DNA of 64,000 nucleotides from Mytilus trossulus. Lineage: Eukaryota; Mollusca; Bivalvia; Mytilida; Mytilidae. A program made the position numbers and the translations under genes. The stretch covers positions 48,306,955-48,370,954 of the forward strand of contig NC_086375.1 in NCBI RefSeq assembly GCF_036588685.1. The letters run 5' to 3'. This document shows, piece by piece, positions 48,224 through 59,468 of this stretch. The notes beneath the pieces were generated by a model. The model did no database searches. It was not told where the DNA came from and saw nothing but the letters and a program-made list of their open reading frames with translations. The first letter of the stretch is position 1. Each line of letters starts with the position of its first letter.

Positions 48224-49416
48224 AACTATTGATTTGACCTCAGATGACCATACAAGAGATGTAAACATAAATAATGATATGAATAGATTAAACCAACAGG
48301 TGCAATAGGATTTTTATAGGTCTGTTTGATTTTATCTTATAGATTAAAAATGTATGTTTATCATTGTTTTTAACCGTATAAGAATGATTTTATATAGATT
48401 GAATCAGTAATCAAATGATTTACCGTAGATTCACTTTCAGTGTTGACATTCTTTTTCTTTAAATAACCTGTACACGTATAATTCATGCGTTGTCAATCTC
48501 TAGTTAGGGGTTAAATTGAAGTTCACATGAATATGGATTTAATGAGGTCGACTAATTCACTTGCAAGTGAATGAGTATTTATCAATGTTTCTTCACTTAA
48601 TTTGCCAAAATTGAACCATTTTTGCTGCTAAAAGCAAATTATTATTTCACTTTTTCACTTACATTATTGATTAAACCAAAAAAATCTTACTTTTTTATAT
48701 ATCTCGTAGCTAGTTACCCTTTAACATAATTACAAAAAAAAGCATCTCAGTTATCTTATTTAACAAAAACTTCTGGAAAGTATATGTAATACATGTAATG
48801 TAGACTTTTAAACTTGTGATTTATTTTTATGCCCCACCTACGATAGTTATGTTTTCTGGTCTGTGCGTCCGTTCGTCTGTTCGTCTGCCGTTCGTTCGTC
48901 CTTCTGTCCCGCCTCAGGTTAAAGTTTTTGGTCAAGGTAGTTTTCGATGAAGTTGAAGTCCAATCGACTTCAAACTTAGTACACATGTTGCCTATGATAT
49001 GATCATTCTAATTTTTATGCCAAATTAGAGATGTTACCCCAATTTCACGGTCCACTGAACATAGAAAATGATAATGCGAGTGGGGCATTTGTGTACTAGG
49101 GACACATTCTTGTTATTTTCAATGTTTGTTGAATGAATCATATAATTTATCCTTTAACATGAAATTATATTGTTATATTCTTTTTCAGTTTTGTGTCCCA
49201 CATAGAACAAATGGTTACCAAAGATATTACAGTTCCATAGCACATGCAAAATGTTTTTTATTATTTAGTTGTGTGAATGTTTGTTAGCAGTATTTTATTT
49301 GTATATTTTGAAGGCAGCGCTTGAATAATTTATGAGATACATCTCATCTTAGTTCATAATCCATGACCAATCAAAAAAGTGTTTTTTTTATCTTTTAAAC
49401 CATACTAAGATATGGT
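48224..49416 (+). repeat. tandem duplication, copy 2
   Basis: Second copy of the 47014-48206 segment, ending at TATGGT before unique sequence. It contains a second intact acceptor and terminal exon of FEZ at 49189-49205. Confidence 0.9.
49189..49205 (+). other. FEZ: duplicated FEZ terminal coding exon (alternative last exon)
   Basis: Preceded by the same acceptor TTATATTCTTTTTCAG as the first copy, it encodes the same V-L-C-P-T-stop when joined to exon 7. Splicing to either copy gives the same protein but a different 3' UTR. Original and copy cannot be told apart from sequence alone. Confidence 0.7.
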
Positions 49417-50389
49417 AATCTTTCATGAAGATATAGTTCAGAATAAGACTATCATATTTTTACAGGCGATGAACTACTTATTTGACTTGCATTTGTCATA
49501 TGTATTGGTTAAACAAGTTTTATTCTACAGAAGTGTATTAAATTTCCTTTTGTGCTTAATTTTTTTTTTATTATTTGTTAAACAATTTTTATTACTTTGA
49601 GCTCACAGTTTTTCAAGCATACAAATTTTAATTGTTTCAGGGGAAGTAATTGAAGGATGAATAATTATTATTCTAAAATTCTCTATTTCAATGCCTGGAA
49701 ACAGTTTATCTATAAAAATAAAAATGTTTTGAATGTGAAATATGACTTTGACAATGTATCCTTGAAAAATATGAAGTGTCTGACATTTTAAAATCTAATT
49801 GCTATGTTTGAATTGATAGTCAAATTCATGAAATCCACAAAGATTAGTGTCTCTCATGCCCCTTAGATTAAATAATTTTTCCTTATTTAAAAATCAAAAG
49901 AAATATTAACTGTGATATTGTTTTATTTTATAGATCTTTTTCTATTCTCTCTTAATTTTTATGGTTTTATTAACGACAAAAGTCTGTCATTTATAACAGT
50001 TTTTAGCAAAGATAGATATTCTGATAAAATTTTTATATATGATTTAGGTTGAAGATTTACATTTCCTATTAGTTGTATTAAGTGACAAAAATAATTATTC
50101 TTTGAGGTGATGGTACGGGGTACCCACAAAGAGTATTTATGTTTTAATACACCAAGCATAGCCTTTTTGAAAGGCAGTTAAAGACATCTGTCATAGTTGT
50201 AATGTGATCCATGTATAGACTCTTTGACAGTGAATTTGTTAATTGGCCAGCTCCAGAAAACAATGCTTTATTTTTTTGCATCTGCATCACACATTTAATA
50301 TACTATTTTATTATGATTGTGATAAATTTATGAACTGTTAATTTACTTTGAAGTCAGTTAACTATATTTTCACAGGTCTTTTTATAATA

Positions 50390-50548
50390 CTGTAAACCAA
50401 CTTAATTTCGCGAATATGTTTAACTTGGATCTTACCTTATTTAAACACCTCTAGTAAATAAGAATATCGCGAAATTAAATAGCCGCAAAGTTGACTAGAT
50501 AGGGATAAACGCGAAATAAAGTATCTGCGAAAATAAGTTGGTTAACAG
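50390..50548. mobile_element. 159-bp TIR element, TA target duplication
   Basis: Left end CTGTAAACCAACTTAATTTC, right end reversed CTGTTAACCAACTTATTTTC, TA on both sides (50388-50389 and 50549-50550). The interior has several CGCGAA motifs (TTTCGCGAA, ATCGCGAAAT, ACGCGAAATA). A type widespread in invertebrates. Confidence 0.8.
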
Positions 50549-52654
50549 TATATGTTTTACATGAGGTAAAATCCCACCAATATTTCTAATAATCAAATAT
50601 TCAGAATTTCTGAATTTGTCTCTTTTCTACCAGATCAAATATACACCGATTTATTAGGCTTTATATACTTATGATTTACATTTGTTTATATTCTCTTTTA
50701 ATGACCTACAATGTACTATAATTTTTTTTTAAATCATTTGATGTTATTTTTTATTTAACCTGAATATGACATGATGAACATTGCTGTAATTAAACCAGCT
50801 TCATAAATTTTGCTTGAAATGATCTGCAATATGCACCAGAATTATACTATATTTCACATTTTTGTGGATATTTTCATTAATGGATTCTTAAACAACACTT
50901 GATGCATAGTATCAAGAGTTAAATATAAACATTATTCATACTAAAATACTGATTTTTTTTTCCTGCTTGTTTCTGAACCCTTTGAAAATGACACTGAATC
51001 TTCTACCATTTACCGAAGGTATCTGTTTATTTGCAGCTTTTAACATCACTTTGTGTATACAAGGGAAATTATATTTGGAGGTCGTTGTTTTCAGGAAGTA
51101 CAATTGCAATTTTTACTCATGGATTTTATTATCTTGTTCATGTCTGTACATAAAATGATTCATGAATGTTAATTTTGTTGAATTAGCAATGAGAATAAAA
51201 TTGTCTTTTATTAATTTAATATTTACATTTTTAATTTTTTATGTCTGAAAGAGATAAAAGTAGCGATTTTAATAACCAAGAGAAATTGCCAACTTTTTTG
51301 TCATATAAAGTATATGGCAAGTAAACATTATATAAATATACTTTTCAATATTTTAATCATAGAACTTTTAATTAAACTAGATAAGAAGACAATAGTTGTA
51401 GTACACTGTGCTGAGGTATACATATTTCTAACTAGCTTTGTATGTGATAAAAGTTTTTGTTTTGTACAGATGGAAGTGTTAATAATCTCGTGAGAAATCT
51501 CTCATAAAGTTTATCATTGTTAATGTTTACTCACTCATGCCAGTAAGCTGAAACCAATGGTTGTTAGCTTTATTTATGTGTATATATATGGGCAATGTGC
51601 AAATATGACTTACATAGTGTAATATTTACTGTATATTTTGTCTTGTTTTAAGAAGTATTATATATCTTTTTATGTATTTGTGAGTGTCTACTTGCTTTTA
51701 AATACCCTGTGGGAAGTGAAATTGTGAATTCAACTCACTCCAATCATTCATATCCTCTCCTAAGTACTATGGTAGAAATACCAATTTAATTAACAAGTTT
51801 ATAAAGTTATTTGTGGCAGGAAACCATACAACCGATAAGGTTACAATCTATCCTAAAGTTAAGAAACCATTCAACTTAAATATGCAGATGTTAAATGTTT
51901 TAAAGCCAATACCATTTTAATCAGAGATATATGGAATATGTTTTAAAATCTTAGAATATGGAAATTTTGTTTTATTCATTATACATTTACAAATATTTAA
52001 TAAACAAAAAGAAATAGACTATTGCAGTAGTATGTTGTGCTTCTTTTTAAAAGTTTAAAAAAAATCTAAATAAGAAGTCATACTTTAGCAGCAATGTCTG
52101 TCTCAGATTGATAACTTTCATGGCTGGAAAAGAACACTACATATAGAATGCAGTAACTGTAAATACCATTAATATATATCTGTTGTAATTTTGTAAGGAA
52201 AGTTTTTATCATTGAATCCAGTCACAGTCTTCTAAATCTATTGCAATAATTTTACAATAGTTTGTGATATGAATAAAGTATCCATTTTATATTTATCCAA
52301 GAAATTACAGTGTAAAAAGATTTTGACACTTTATACAGAGAGAAATCTGCTGTTATTTATGCACATCGTGGACTCAAACAAGAAGTTTCTACAATAAATT
52401 TTGCATACTTTGAGTTTTAATATCTCAAAGAGTCAGATATGAATTAAGATAAAAAAATAATGTAATTATTTACACTAACAATGTATTTAAAGGCTATTCT
52501 GACAATAATCTTTTAACTGGTAAATAGTCTTTATCAGAAAATTAAGTAGAAATTCCGGAATTGTCTATAATTTATAAAGAAAATATGAGATACAATAATA
52601 TCCATTAATAAAAATAAAATTTGAAAATTTTGCTTACCTAGTACGTGAATTAAA

Positions 52655-52870
52655 AGTTTGCAGCTCTATAACTGCCCATTAGTATTTCAAAGTCTAATGC
52701 TTAAGACAAGAAAAATTACTAAACTATTGATAACTCTAAAAAGCCTGGTAGTAGCAAAACTCTGCAGCTCAATCACTGCCCATTAGTATTCCAAAGTCTC
52801 ATGCTTAACACAAGAAAAATTACTTAACTATTGATAACTCTAAATAGCGTGAAAGTAGCAAAACTCTGTT
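52655..52870. repeat. 104-bp tandem duplication
   Basis: Two head-to-tail copies with GCAGCTC..ACTGCCCATTAGTATT, ACAAGAAAAATTACT and AACTATTGATAACTCTAAA; they differ at about ten positions. Confidence 0.8.
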
Positions 52871-53696
52871 GATGTAAAAAAACAAAAATGACACAACTCA
52901 TTGTCATATTGACAAACTGGTATAACTAAACTATATCAATTTGCAGGGTATGAAACATTTATAGTTAGTATGTTAACATATAATTCTGCCAATTATATTG
53001 ATGTCTTATTTGTGTTTTGTGATTAACAGTAATATTAAAATGCTGAATGAAACCAGTAGTCTTTTTATATTTGATTATCATTGGATAACTGAAAGAAAAT
53101 TTGAAGAAGGCAAGGTTATGCTTGTTTTATCTCATCATCAACAATTGCTTCAGGTTTGTTATTTTAACAAGAACAGCTTAGAAAGATGAAGATGATTTGC
53201 TGTTTAGGGACGACATCAAAAGTTCAATGTAGGATAAAAAAACTTAATTCACATAGTTTTTTCACTGACCACCTACCCCCTTGACTTAATTTGGGAAAAA
53301 TTGATTTACCTATATGGATATATGTAAAATCGATTTTGGATTAACAAAACTTGCAGCAATGTTGCCCCCAGCCCCCAAACAATTTGATTTAAGTTTTTTA
53401 TCCTACATCAATCTTTAGGTGTCCTCCCTTAAATTCCAACTGTAAATTAAATGCCTATACGTTCAATGTATAAATGAGGACCTGTTAATGTAATATGAAT
53501 ATTAACCCTGCTTTGTACTAGACTGACATACTGAGCTGGATTTGTAACGTGCTAGTTCATATGGTTACAGTCTAATGGAAGACATGTGACTACCCAAACA
53601 CTTAATTCTGACTCCAACCTAACTAGTCTTTGCTGTTACTCCTTAATTAATGCAGAGTGCTTGAACAGATGCGAATAACATTTTAAAGTCTAGAAA

Positions 53697-53889
53697 TTTT
53701 GATTCATTTCTTTTTGTTGGTACCACTTTTCATGAATTGATAAAAACTTTTTTGTGGACATTTAAATTTCGTGGTTTTGCCTAAGTCTGTATAGAACGTT
53801 ATGGAAAATTTGACATGTAAGTTCGTTTCTCATCTGTACCCACGAAATTCACGAAAATTTGTATCCAACGAATAATAATGAATCCACAG
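53697..53889. mobile_element. CTGTGG-type TIR element (decayed left end)
   Basis: Right end AACGAATAATAATGAATCCACAG followed by TA. The interior (AAATTTCGTGGTTTTGCC, CACGAAATTCACGAAAATT) matches the family at 1487 and 8414. Left border uncertain. Confidence 0.6.
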
Positions 53890-54299
53890 TAGTGGTATAT
53901 ATACTAGGGGAAGTGGCATAACCCTTGAGAACCAACTCAAAGGTGCAGAAACTAAAAAGGAAAAAAAACAACACGAGGATTACACACACAGTCACTGAAA
54001 TGTCTCACCTGGTCAGGATTGAGTTGATTGTGAAAAACTTTGTGATAAAGGTTTTATGACTTAATATCACATTAACTTATCGTTATCCATGATCCATGCT
54101 AATCAGATCAAGGTCAGATGACCCTACCAGACCACCATGTACATCTGGAAAATAAATTTCATACACCAAAAATAGGTAACTTTTTGCTAAATAACCAAAG
54201 CAGACCAAACTACGAAACCTTCACATTGACAAGATAAATCACGGTTTAACCTTGATCACTGATGCACTATGTAAAACGACAGACTGAAACTTCGTACAT

Positions 54300-54745
54300 G
54301 GGAAATTTGAAAGTTTGGTAAACCGGAAATTTATTAAAATGACCACATAATTGATATAATCATGTCAACACCGAGGTGTTGACTACTGGGCTAGTGATAC
54401 CCTCGGGGACGAAACGCCCACCAGCAGTGGCATCGACCCAGTGGTGTAAATAGTTTTCAAAGGTACCAGGATTATAATTTAGTACGCCAGACGCGCGTTT
54501 CGTCTACATTAGACTCATCAGTAACGCTCATATCAAAATATTTATAAAGCCAAACAAGTACAAAGTTGAAGAGCATTGAGGATCCAAAATTCCCAAAAGG
54601 TGTGCCAAATACGGCTAAGGTAATTAATCTATGCCTGGAATAAGAAAAACCTTAGTCTTTTGAAAATTTCAAAGTTTGGTAAACAGGAAATTTATTAAAA
54701 TGAACACATAATTGATATTCATGTTAACACCGAAGTGTAAGAGTC
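54300..54745. repeat. mussel GACGAAACGCGCGTCTGGC repeat, reverse orientation, with duplicated flank
   Basis: The block CCAGACGCGCGTTTCGTCTA is at about 54487, preceded by ACTGGGCTAGTGATACCCTC and GGGACGAAACGCCCACCAGC and followed by AATACGGCTAAGGTAATTAA. The sequence AAGTTTGGTAAAC..GGAAATTTATTAAAATGA..ACACCGA occurs both at about 54310 and 54672, so the unit was duplicated in tandem. Confidence 0.75.
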
Positions 54746-54759
54746 TAGACTACAAACGA

Positions 54760-56015
54760 TTTCCCAAATGTAAGAAAAATGACGGAAAACAAGTTGCACA
54801 TACTAGGGATAAGTGAATGCAGATGGAAAGGGTTTGGCAAAAAATCTAACTAATACAGGAGAAAAAAATCATATGCTCTGGAAGATAAGACGACAAACAC
54901 CAGAGAGAAATTGCCTTCCTCCTCAGCAAACATAAAAGCGTCTACAAAATCACTCATTGAATACAATTAGTCAATGACAGAATAATGACAGCAAGACTGA
55001 GTACTATAAATACCTCAATCATTCTAGTCTATTCTCCAACAAATGAAGCTGATAAAGAAATACAGTTGGAATTCTATGAAATGCTCCAAGCTGAGGAAGA
55101 GAAAATCCTCCAAAAAGACATAACAATCATCATGGGAAATTTCAATGCTAAAGTGTGACATAACAGAATTTTGAGAGAATAATGGAAAACATGGAAATAT
55201 AATTTGAGAGAATAATGAAAAACATGGAAGTGGAATCATGAACGAAAACGGAGAATATCAAGTAGACTTTTGTGGGCTGAACAATCTTGTACTAGTTGGG
55301 AAACTGTTCCCACACAATGGATAAGCTGACTTGGGTATCACCAGTAGGCAGAGAATAAAACATCAGATTGACCAACCATGACCTCAAATTATAACAAAAG
55401 AACTGCTTTCAAGTTCTAGAAAATTGTAAATCTAACTACATAGAAGAAAGTAAAACAGTAGATAAACAATGGCAAGAAGTGCGAAAACTGTTTAAAAAGA
55501 CCAGTGAAAAAATCTTAGGTTTCAAACAACAAACACATAAAGATGGATAAAACCAGAGACCTGGAATCTGATTGACAACAGGAAATAACTAAAGGTCTGT
55601 CATACATACTCTGATAGACTAAAAGCTGGATTAATGGGTCAATGCTCCAACTACAATAAGAAGGTTAAGAAAGCCACTAGAAAAGATAAAAAAAATCATT
55701 GAAGGAATGGCGAAAAAGGTTATAAAGGCTGCTTCAGAGCTAAGGATGGATGATGTTTATCAAACCACAAAGAAACTGTGTGGCCACAAAAAACACCAAC
55801 ATGCCAGTAAAAAACAAACAGGGTCATCTAATAACGTTGGAGAGAAAACAAGAGAGTTATATAGGTGGAATGAACATTTCAAAGAAGTATTAATATGACA
55901 GAAAAAGAAACAACAGCAAACAGACCCATAGCAGAACACGATCTTCAAGTAAACATAGAAAATTCCATTACAATCAGATTATTACAGCAGTTAAGAGCCT
56001 TAAAATCACTATATT
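54760..56015 (+). pseudogene. decayed non-LTR retrotransposon (LINE) relic, endonuclease region
   Basis: Broken frames spell the usual order of an AP-endonuclease LINE: LGISECRWKGFG (about 54800), VYSPTNEADKEIQLEFYEML then ITIIMGNFNAKV (about 55020-55155; the MGNFNAK motif is the DFN-type endonuclease site with Asp replaced by Asn), [20 protein letters not shown] (about 55250-55315), LTWVSPVGR (about 55326) and a linker EKTRELYRWNEHFKEVL (about 55840-55895) that normally leads into the reverse transcriptase. At least four stops or frameshifts lie between. The reverse transcriptase core itself is absent. Confidence 0.8.
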
Positions 56016-56301
56016 GAACGCATCTATCCCATCGAACTAGAGATTAAGGATACAACATATATATTTAAGTGGGCCTCATATCTTGACTTACATCTAAAAA
56101 TTGACAATGGGGTCGGTTGAAAACAAAACTTTACGACAAAAGATATGATTTCAGCTTTCCAATTGTGAACTTTCCATTTCAAATTAGCAACATTCCAGCA
56201 TCACCTGCATACGGGGTATATATCTCCCAATTGATACGATATTCCCGTGCTGGCATTTCCTATCATGATTTCTTGATAGAGGGTTGCTGCTCACCGAGGG
56301 T
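56016..56301 (+). pseudogene. reverse-transcriptase-associated relic, part 1
   Basis: Frame RIYPIELEIKDTT, then SYLDLHLKIDN, a stop and frameshift, then KLYDKRYDFSFPIVNFPF and SPAYGVYISQLIRYSRA. I know this order from the region after the catalytic core in a family of reverse-transcriptase-bearing elements common in molluscs and amphioxus; I cannot name the clade safely. The frame breaks off where the repeat at 56302 begins. Confidence 0.65.
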
Positions 56302-56610
56302 ATCACAAGCCCAGTAGTCAGCACTTTTTGTGCTGACATAAATTGTCATTGATATGGTGATATTTATAAATTTACTGTTTACATTTTTTTTATTTTTTTT
56401 TGAAATACTAAGGCTTTTCTACCTCAGGCATATATTACCTTAGCTGTATTTGGCAAAATGTTTAGGAATTTTGGTTCTCAATGCTCTTCAACTTCATGCT
56501 TTATTTGGCCTTTTTAACTTTTTTGGATTCGAGCGTCACTGATGAGTCTTTTGTAGACGAAACGCGCGTCTGGCATATATACTAAATTTATTCCTGGTAT
56601 CTATGATGAG
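56302..56610 (+). repeat. mussel GACGAAACGCGCGTCTGGC repeat inserted between two parts of the relic
   Basis: Starts GTATCACAAGCCCAGTAGTC and runs through TACCTTAGCTGTATTTGGCA and GACGAAACGCGCGTCTGGCA to ATTCCTGGTATCTATGATGA. Opposite orientation to the copy at 54300-54745. Confidence 0.75.
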
Positions 56611-57075
56611 TTTATTCACAAGGAAGGTTCAAGCTATTAAACCAAGAGTTCCAAACGGTGCAATTGAAATCATCCCTTCGTTAGTTTTACACGCGCCATC
56701 ACGACTGATTGGTTGACCGTTATGGATTAACCGTTTCACAAATGATATCGGATATGTTCCTTACGATGTAACTACAATCAACTTCCCTTTTATGAATGTG
56801 ACCTACTGAATTAGACTATTTACCCTTGTTCTTATAACATATGCAACACGACGGGTGCCAAATGTGGAGCAGGATCTGCTTACCCTTCTGGAGCACCTGG
56901 GATCGCCCCTAGTTTATGGTGGGGTTCGTGTTGCTTATTCTTAAGTTTTCTATGTTGTGTTATGTGTTCTATTGTTTGTCTGTTTGTCCTCTTTCATCTT
57001 TAGCCAGGCGTTGTCAGTTTATTTTCGATTTATGAGTTTGACTGTCCCTCTGGTATCTTTCGTCCCTCTATTTCA
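56611..57075 (+). pseudogene. reverse-transcriptase-associated relic, part 2 (3' end of the element)
   Basis: Includes ATATGTTCCTTACGATGTAA, a coding remnant, then the non-coding tail with GGAGCAGGATCTGCTTACCC, GGTGGGGTTCGTGTTGCTTA and TGTCCCTCTGGTATCTTTCG. I recognise this tail as a frequent 3' end in mussel DNA. It is the expected continuation of part 1, but some hundred coding bases are missing. Confidence 0.6.
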
Positions 57076-57547
57076 GATGCACTGTAGGTATCTCATCGAC
57101 GTATTGTAAATCAGCACAGCCTTTTAACTTGTAAAGTTTGAATGAATCAGCTTTACAACAGACTAAATAATCTATTCATATTTACCAGGATTCAAAATAT
57201 GTATGCCAGACATGGGTTTGGTCTACAGAAGACTGATCACCTTTGACGCTTGAATGAAAAAGTTAAAAAGGACAAATAAAGGCAAAATACCTTAAGGTTT
57301 TTTGCCAAATATAGCAACGGTAATCTATTTCTGTGTTAGAAAATTGAAAGTATTTATAAAAGTCTAACGTTTTTGTCAAGAGTTAAATTTTAAATTATTA
57401 CCATAGCAATGATAATTCATGTCAACTCGCAAATTCTAACTCCTGTACTACTTCCACGTCCCAGTTATTTAGGGAATTTGTCTTGGGGTTCGATATTTTT
57501 GTTTTTTAACTTTTGTCTAATGTTGTGTTTTGTCTTTCCTTCATTTA
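57076..57547. other. repeat debris, no gene seen
   Basis: A diverged piece of the GACGAAACGCGCG family (ATGCCAGACATGGGTTTGGTC, about 57200) is visible. Nothing else recognised. Confidence 0.4.
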
Positions 57548-58522
57548 GGGGACGACCATTTGATATTCTGGAGGGGGGGGGCAGGAGGATTTTGAAAATA
57601 AATAACTCAGCCTTGATAAACACAAAAATAAATGGTTTGTTCTGTGGTAGTTTGAAAATAAATTACCTGACTTGCAATGTATTGAAAATAAATAACTCCG
57701 CAGGTCTATAGCTTATTGGGCCTTCAGCGGTTCCAAAACCCTTCAATATTTTTTTTTGCCTCGCTCCGCTAGGCAAAATATGTTTGACAATACTTTTGAA
57801 AGAGGCTAGGTAAAACCAAACTAAATTAACTTTAATACAATACATTATGTATGCAATACGTGTATATTGGTTGGGAATATAAATGATTCTTTTCGTTCAG
57901 AAAATTATAAAATACTTAATCTAATTATACCAATTGTCTATTATAATATATAGATAGATATAGGAAGATGTGGTGTGAGTGCCAATGAGACAACTCTCCA
58001 TCCAAATACTTATTACTTTGTATTTGTGTTTCGTTTGTCCTGTGTCGCTATGTATTATCTTAAAATATTGGTATATATTGTCCTATTGTACACAAGTATG
58101 TGTCTGAGGTTATGAATGAAATCTTGAATCTTACAATTTCTGAAGGGGATAATGATCTACTAGTATTCTGATTAAATGGTACACAATGACTTGACTATAC
58201 ATGTATTAATGGTTTGCCTTTTTTTAAATGGTTATTTGGATGGAGTGTTGTCTCAATGGCACTCACACCACATCTTCCTATATCTAATCATTCATAATTA
58301 ACAAATATTCAAAAAATTGTATGTTTTTCGAATATCATAAATATAGTGGTAAAAAATGAATGATCAGTTCCTTGCTTTAATGAAAATGAAAAATCTTGCT
58401 TCAATAGTGCAGAAAATGAATAATATGTCCTCTCAGTTTACAAAAATAAATAACCGATCAAAAACAAATCCTTCTGCCCCCCCCCCCCCCCCCCCCCCCA
58501 AGAATATCAAATGGTCGTCCCC
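57548..58522. mobile_element. 975-bp TIR element with TTA target duplication
   Basis: Both ends read inward GGGGACGACCATTTGATATTCT (22 bp, perfect), followed on each side by a G run (9 G on the left; 23 G on the right when reversed) and GCAGGAGGATTTT / GCAGAAGGATTTG. TTA flanks both ends (57545-57547 and 58523-58525). The subterminal parts repeat AAATAAATAACTC-like units. No transposase frame. PIF/Harbinger-type by target size. A second, independent inverted repeat is nested in the middle. Confidence 0.88.
57955..58286. mobile_element. nested foldback element with mussel-repeat ends
   Basis: TAGATATAGGAAGATGTGGT (from 57955) continuing to CTCTCCATCCAAAT is nearly the perfect reverse complement of ATTTGGATGGAGTGTTGTCT (from about 58234) to TCTTCCTATATCTA. 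The arms of about 53 bp are made of the start of the AAGAAGATGTGGTATGATTG family, here facing outwards-in as a palindrome. Confidence 0.75.
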
Positions 58523-59123
58523 TTAGTTTGCTAAGACATTATCAGAATGTTTTCGACTAATGTGTTTGCACATCCCTTGGGTATCTTTAATATGGTAATC
58601 ATGGTGTTCGGACAAATTCTGTAAGTCATTCATATATCTACGATATATATTATTAGAATTCTGACAATTCTTCTGTTCCTGAAAATGACCGGTTCAAAAA
58701 TGCATTCATAGATCTACTTATGTAAAATGTTTCCATCCATGTTTTACATGTCTGCCTATCAAAGTTATCAAAGAAATATCTTGATGTTTACCTTTTGAAT
58801 GTAAAAAAATTTGTATTGGGTTTTTTTTAAGTGTATATTATTCTACCGGGTTTGTCTTCAGCAAAGGTGGTAAGTTATTAACATTTAGGAAGTAACTCTC
58901 TGCTCAAGCACCATAGGCATTTGTTGAACATGCTGTTCAAACCCTCACCGACTTAAAACTAAAGAATAAGAATACAGGCATTGTCCCACTCAATTCTTAT
59001 AATTTGAAAGCAGGAAGTGTCAGATCATAAGAAATGCTTAAATGTGACAACTCATCACTGTCAAGCTCTGGACCAGAAAGAAGGAAGTCATCTTCTTTAA
59101 TTGTCCCTACATCATCTCATTGA
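58523..59123. other. no gene or clear element seen
   Basis: AT-rich sequence without splice-bordered frames; an inverted relation to other repeats was not found. Confidence 0.35.
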
Positions 59124-59468
59124 TGTTTATAAAACATCTCCTTTTGACTTGTAGTATGTAGGACTAAATTGATATGTGTAAAATATGTTTATAAAACATC
59201 TCTTTTTGTAGTATGTAGGACTAAATTGATATGTGTGAAATATGTTAATAAAACATCTCCTTTTGTAGTATGTAGGACTAAATTGATGTGTAAAATATGT
59301 TAATTAAACATCTCCTTTTGTAGTATGTAGGACTAAATTGATATGTGTAAAATATGTTAGTAAAACATCTCCTTTTGTAGTAATTAGGACTAAATTGATA
59401 TGTGTAAAATATGTTAATAAAACATCTCCTTTTGTAGTAATTAGGACTAAATTGATATGTGTAAAATA
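59124..59468 (+). repeat. 57-bp minisatellite, left part
   Basis: About six units of the type ATAAAACATCTCCTTTTGTAG, TAATTAGGACTAAATTGATA, TGTGTAAAATATGTTA. Some units carry TATGTAGG for TAATTAGG. Interrupted at 59468/59469 by a Helitron-type insertion. Confidence 0.9.

Larger units (their letters stand above)
49206..54360. other. probable FEZ 3' UTR then intergenic; no gene seen
   Basis: AT-rich, with few dispersed repeats up to about 52 kb, which fits a long 3' UTR. Possible poly(A) signals AATAAA at about 49717 and 51193. Later holds a CTGTAAACC MITE (50390-50548), a 104-bp tandem pair, a CTGTGG element (53697-53889) and a mollusc repeat with AAGGTCAGATGACCC (about 54040-54180). A 63-codon frame at 52998-53189 has no splice or homology support. 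Confidence 0.4.

Noticed and set aside
47546-48986. Two identical 76-codon minus-strand frames with TNERQTNRRTDAQT
   Set aside because: They are the antisense of the GTCCGTTCGTCTG microsatellite repeat, duplicated with the FEZ tandem segment.
52998-53189. 63-codon plus-strand frame after the FEZ gene
   Set aside because: No splice sites, no family resemblance, and part of it looks like dispersed repeat sequence.
55707-55898. 63-codon frame as a host gene
   Set aside because: It is the linker between endonuclease and reverse transcriptase of the decayed LINE at 54760-56015.
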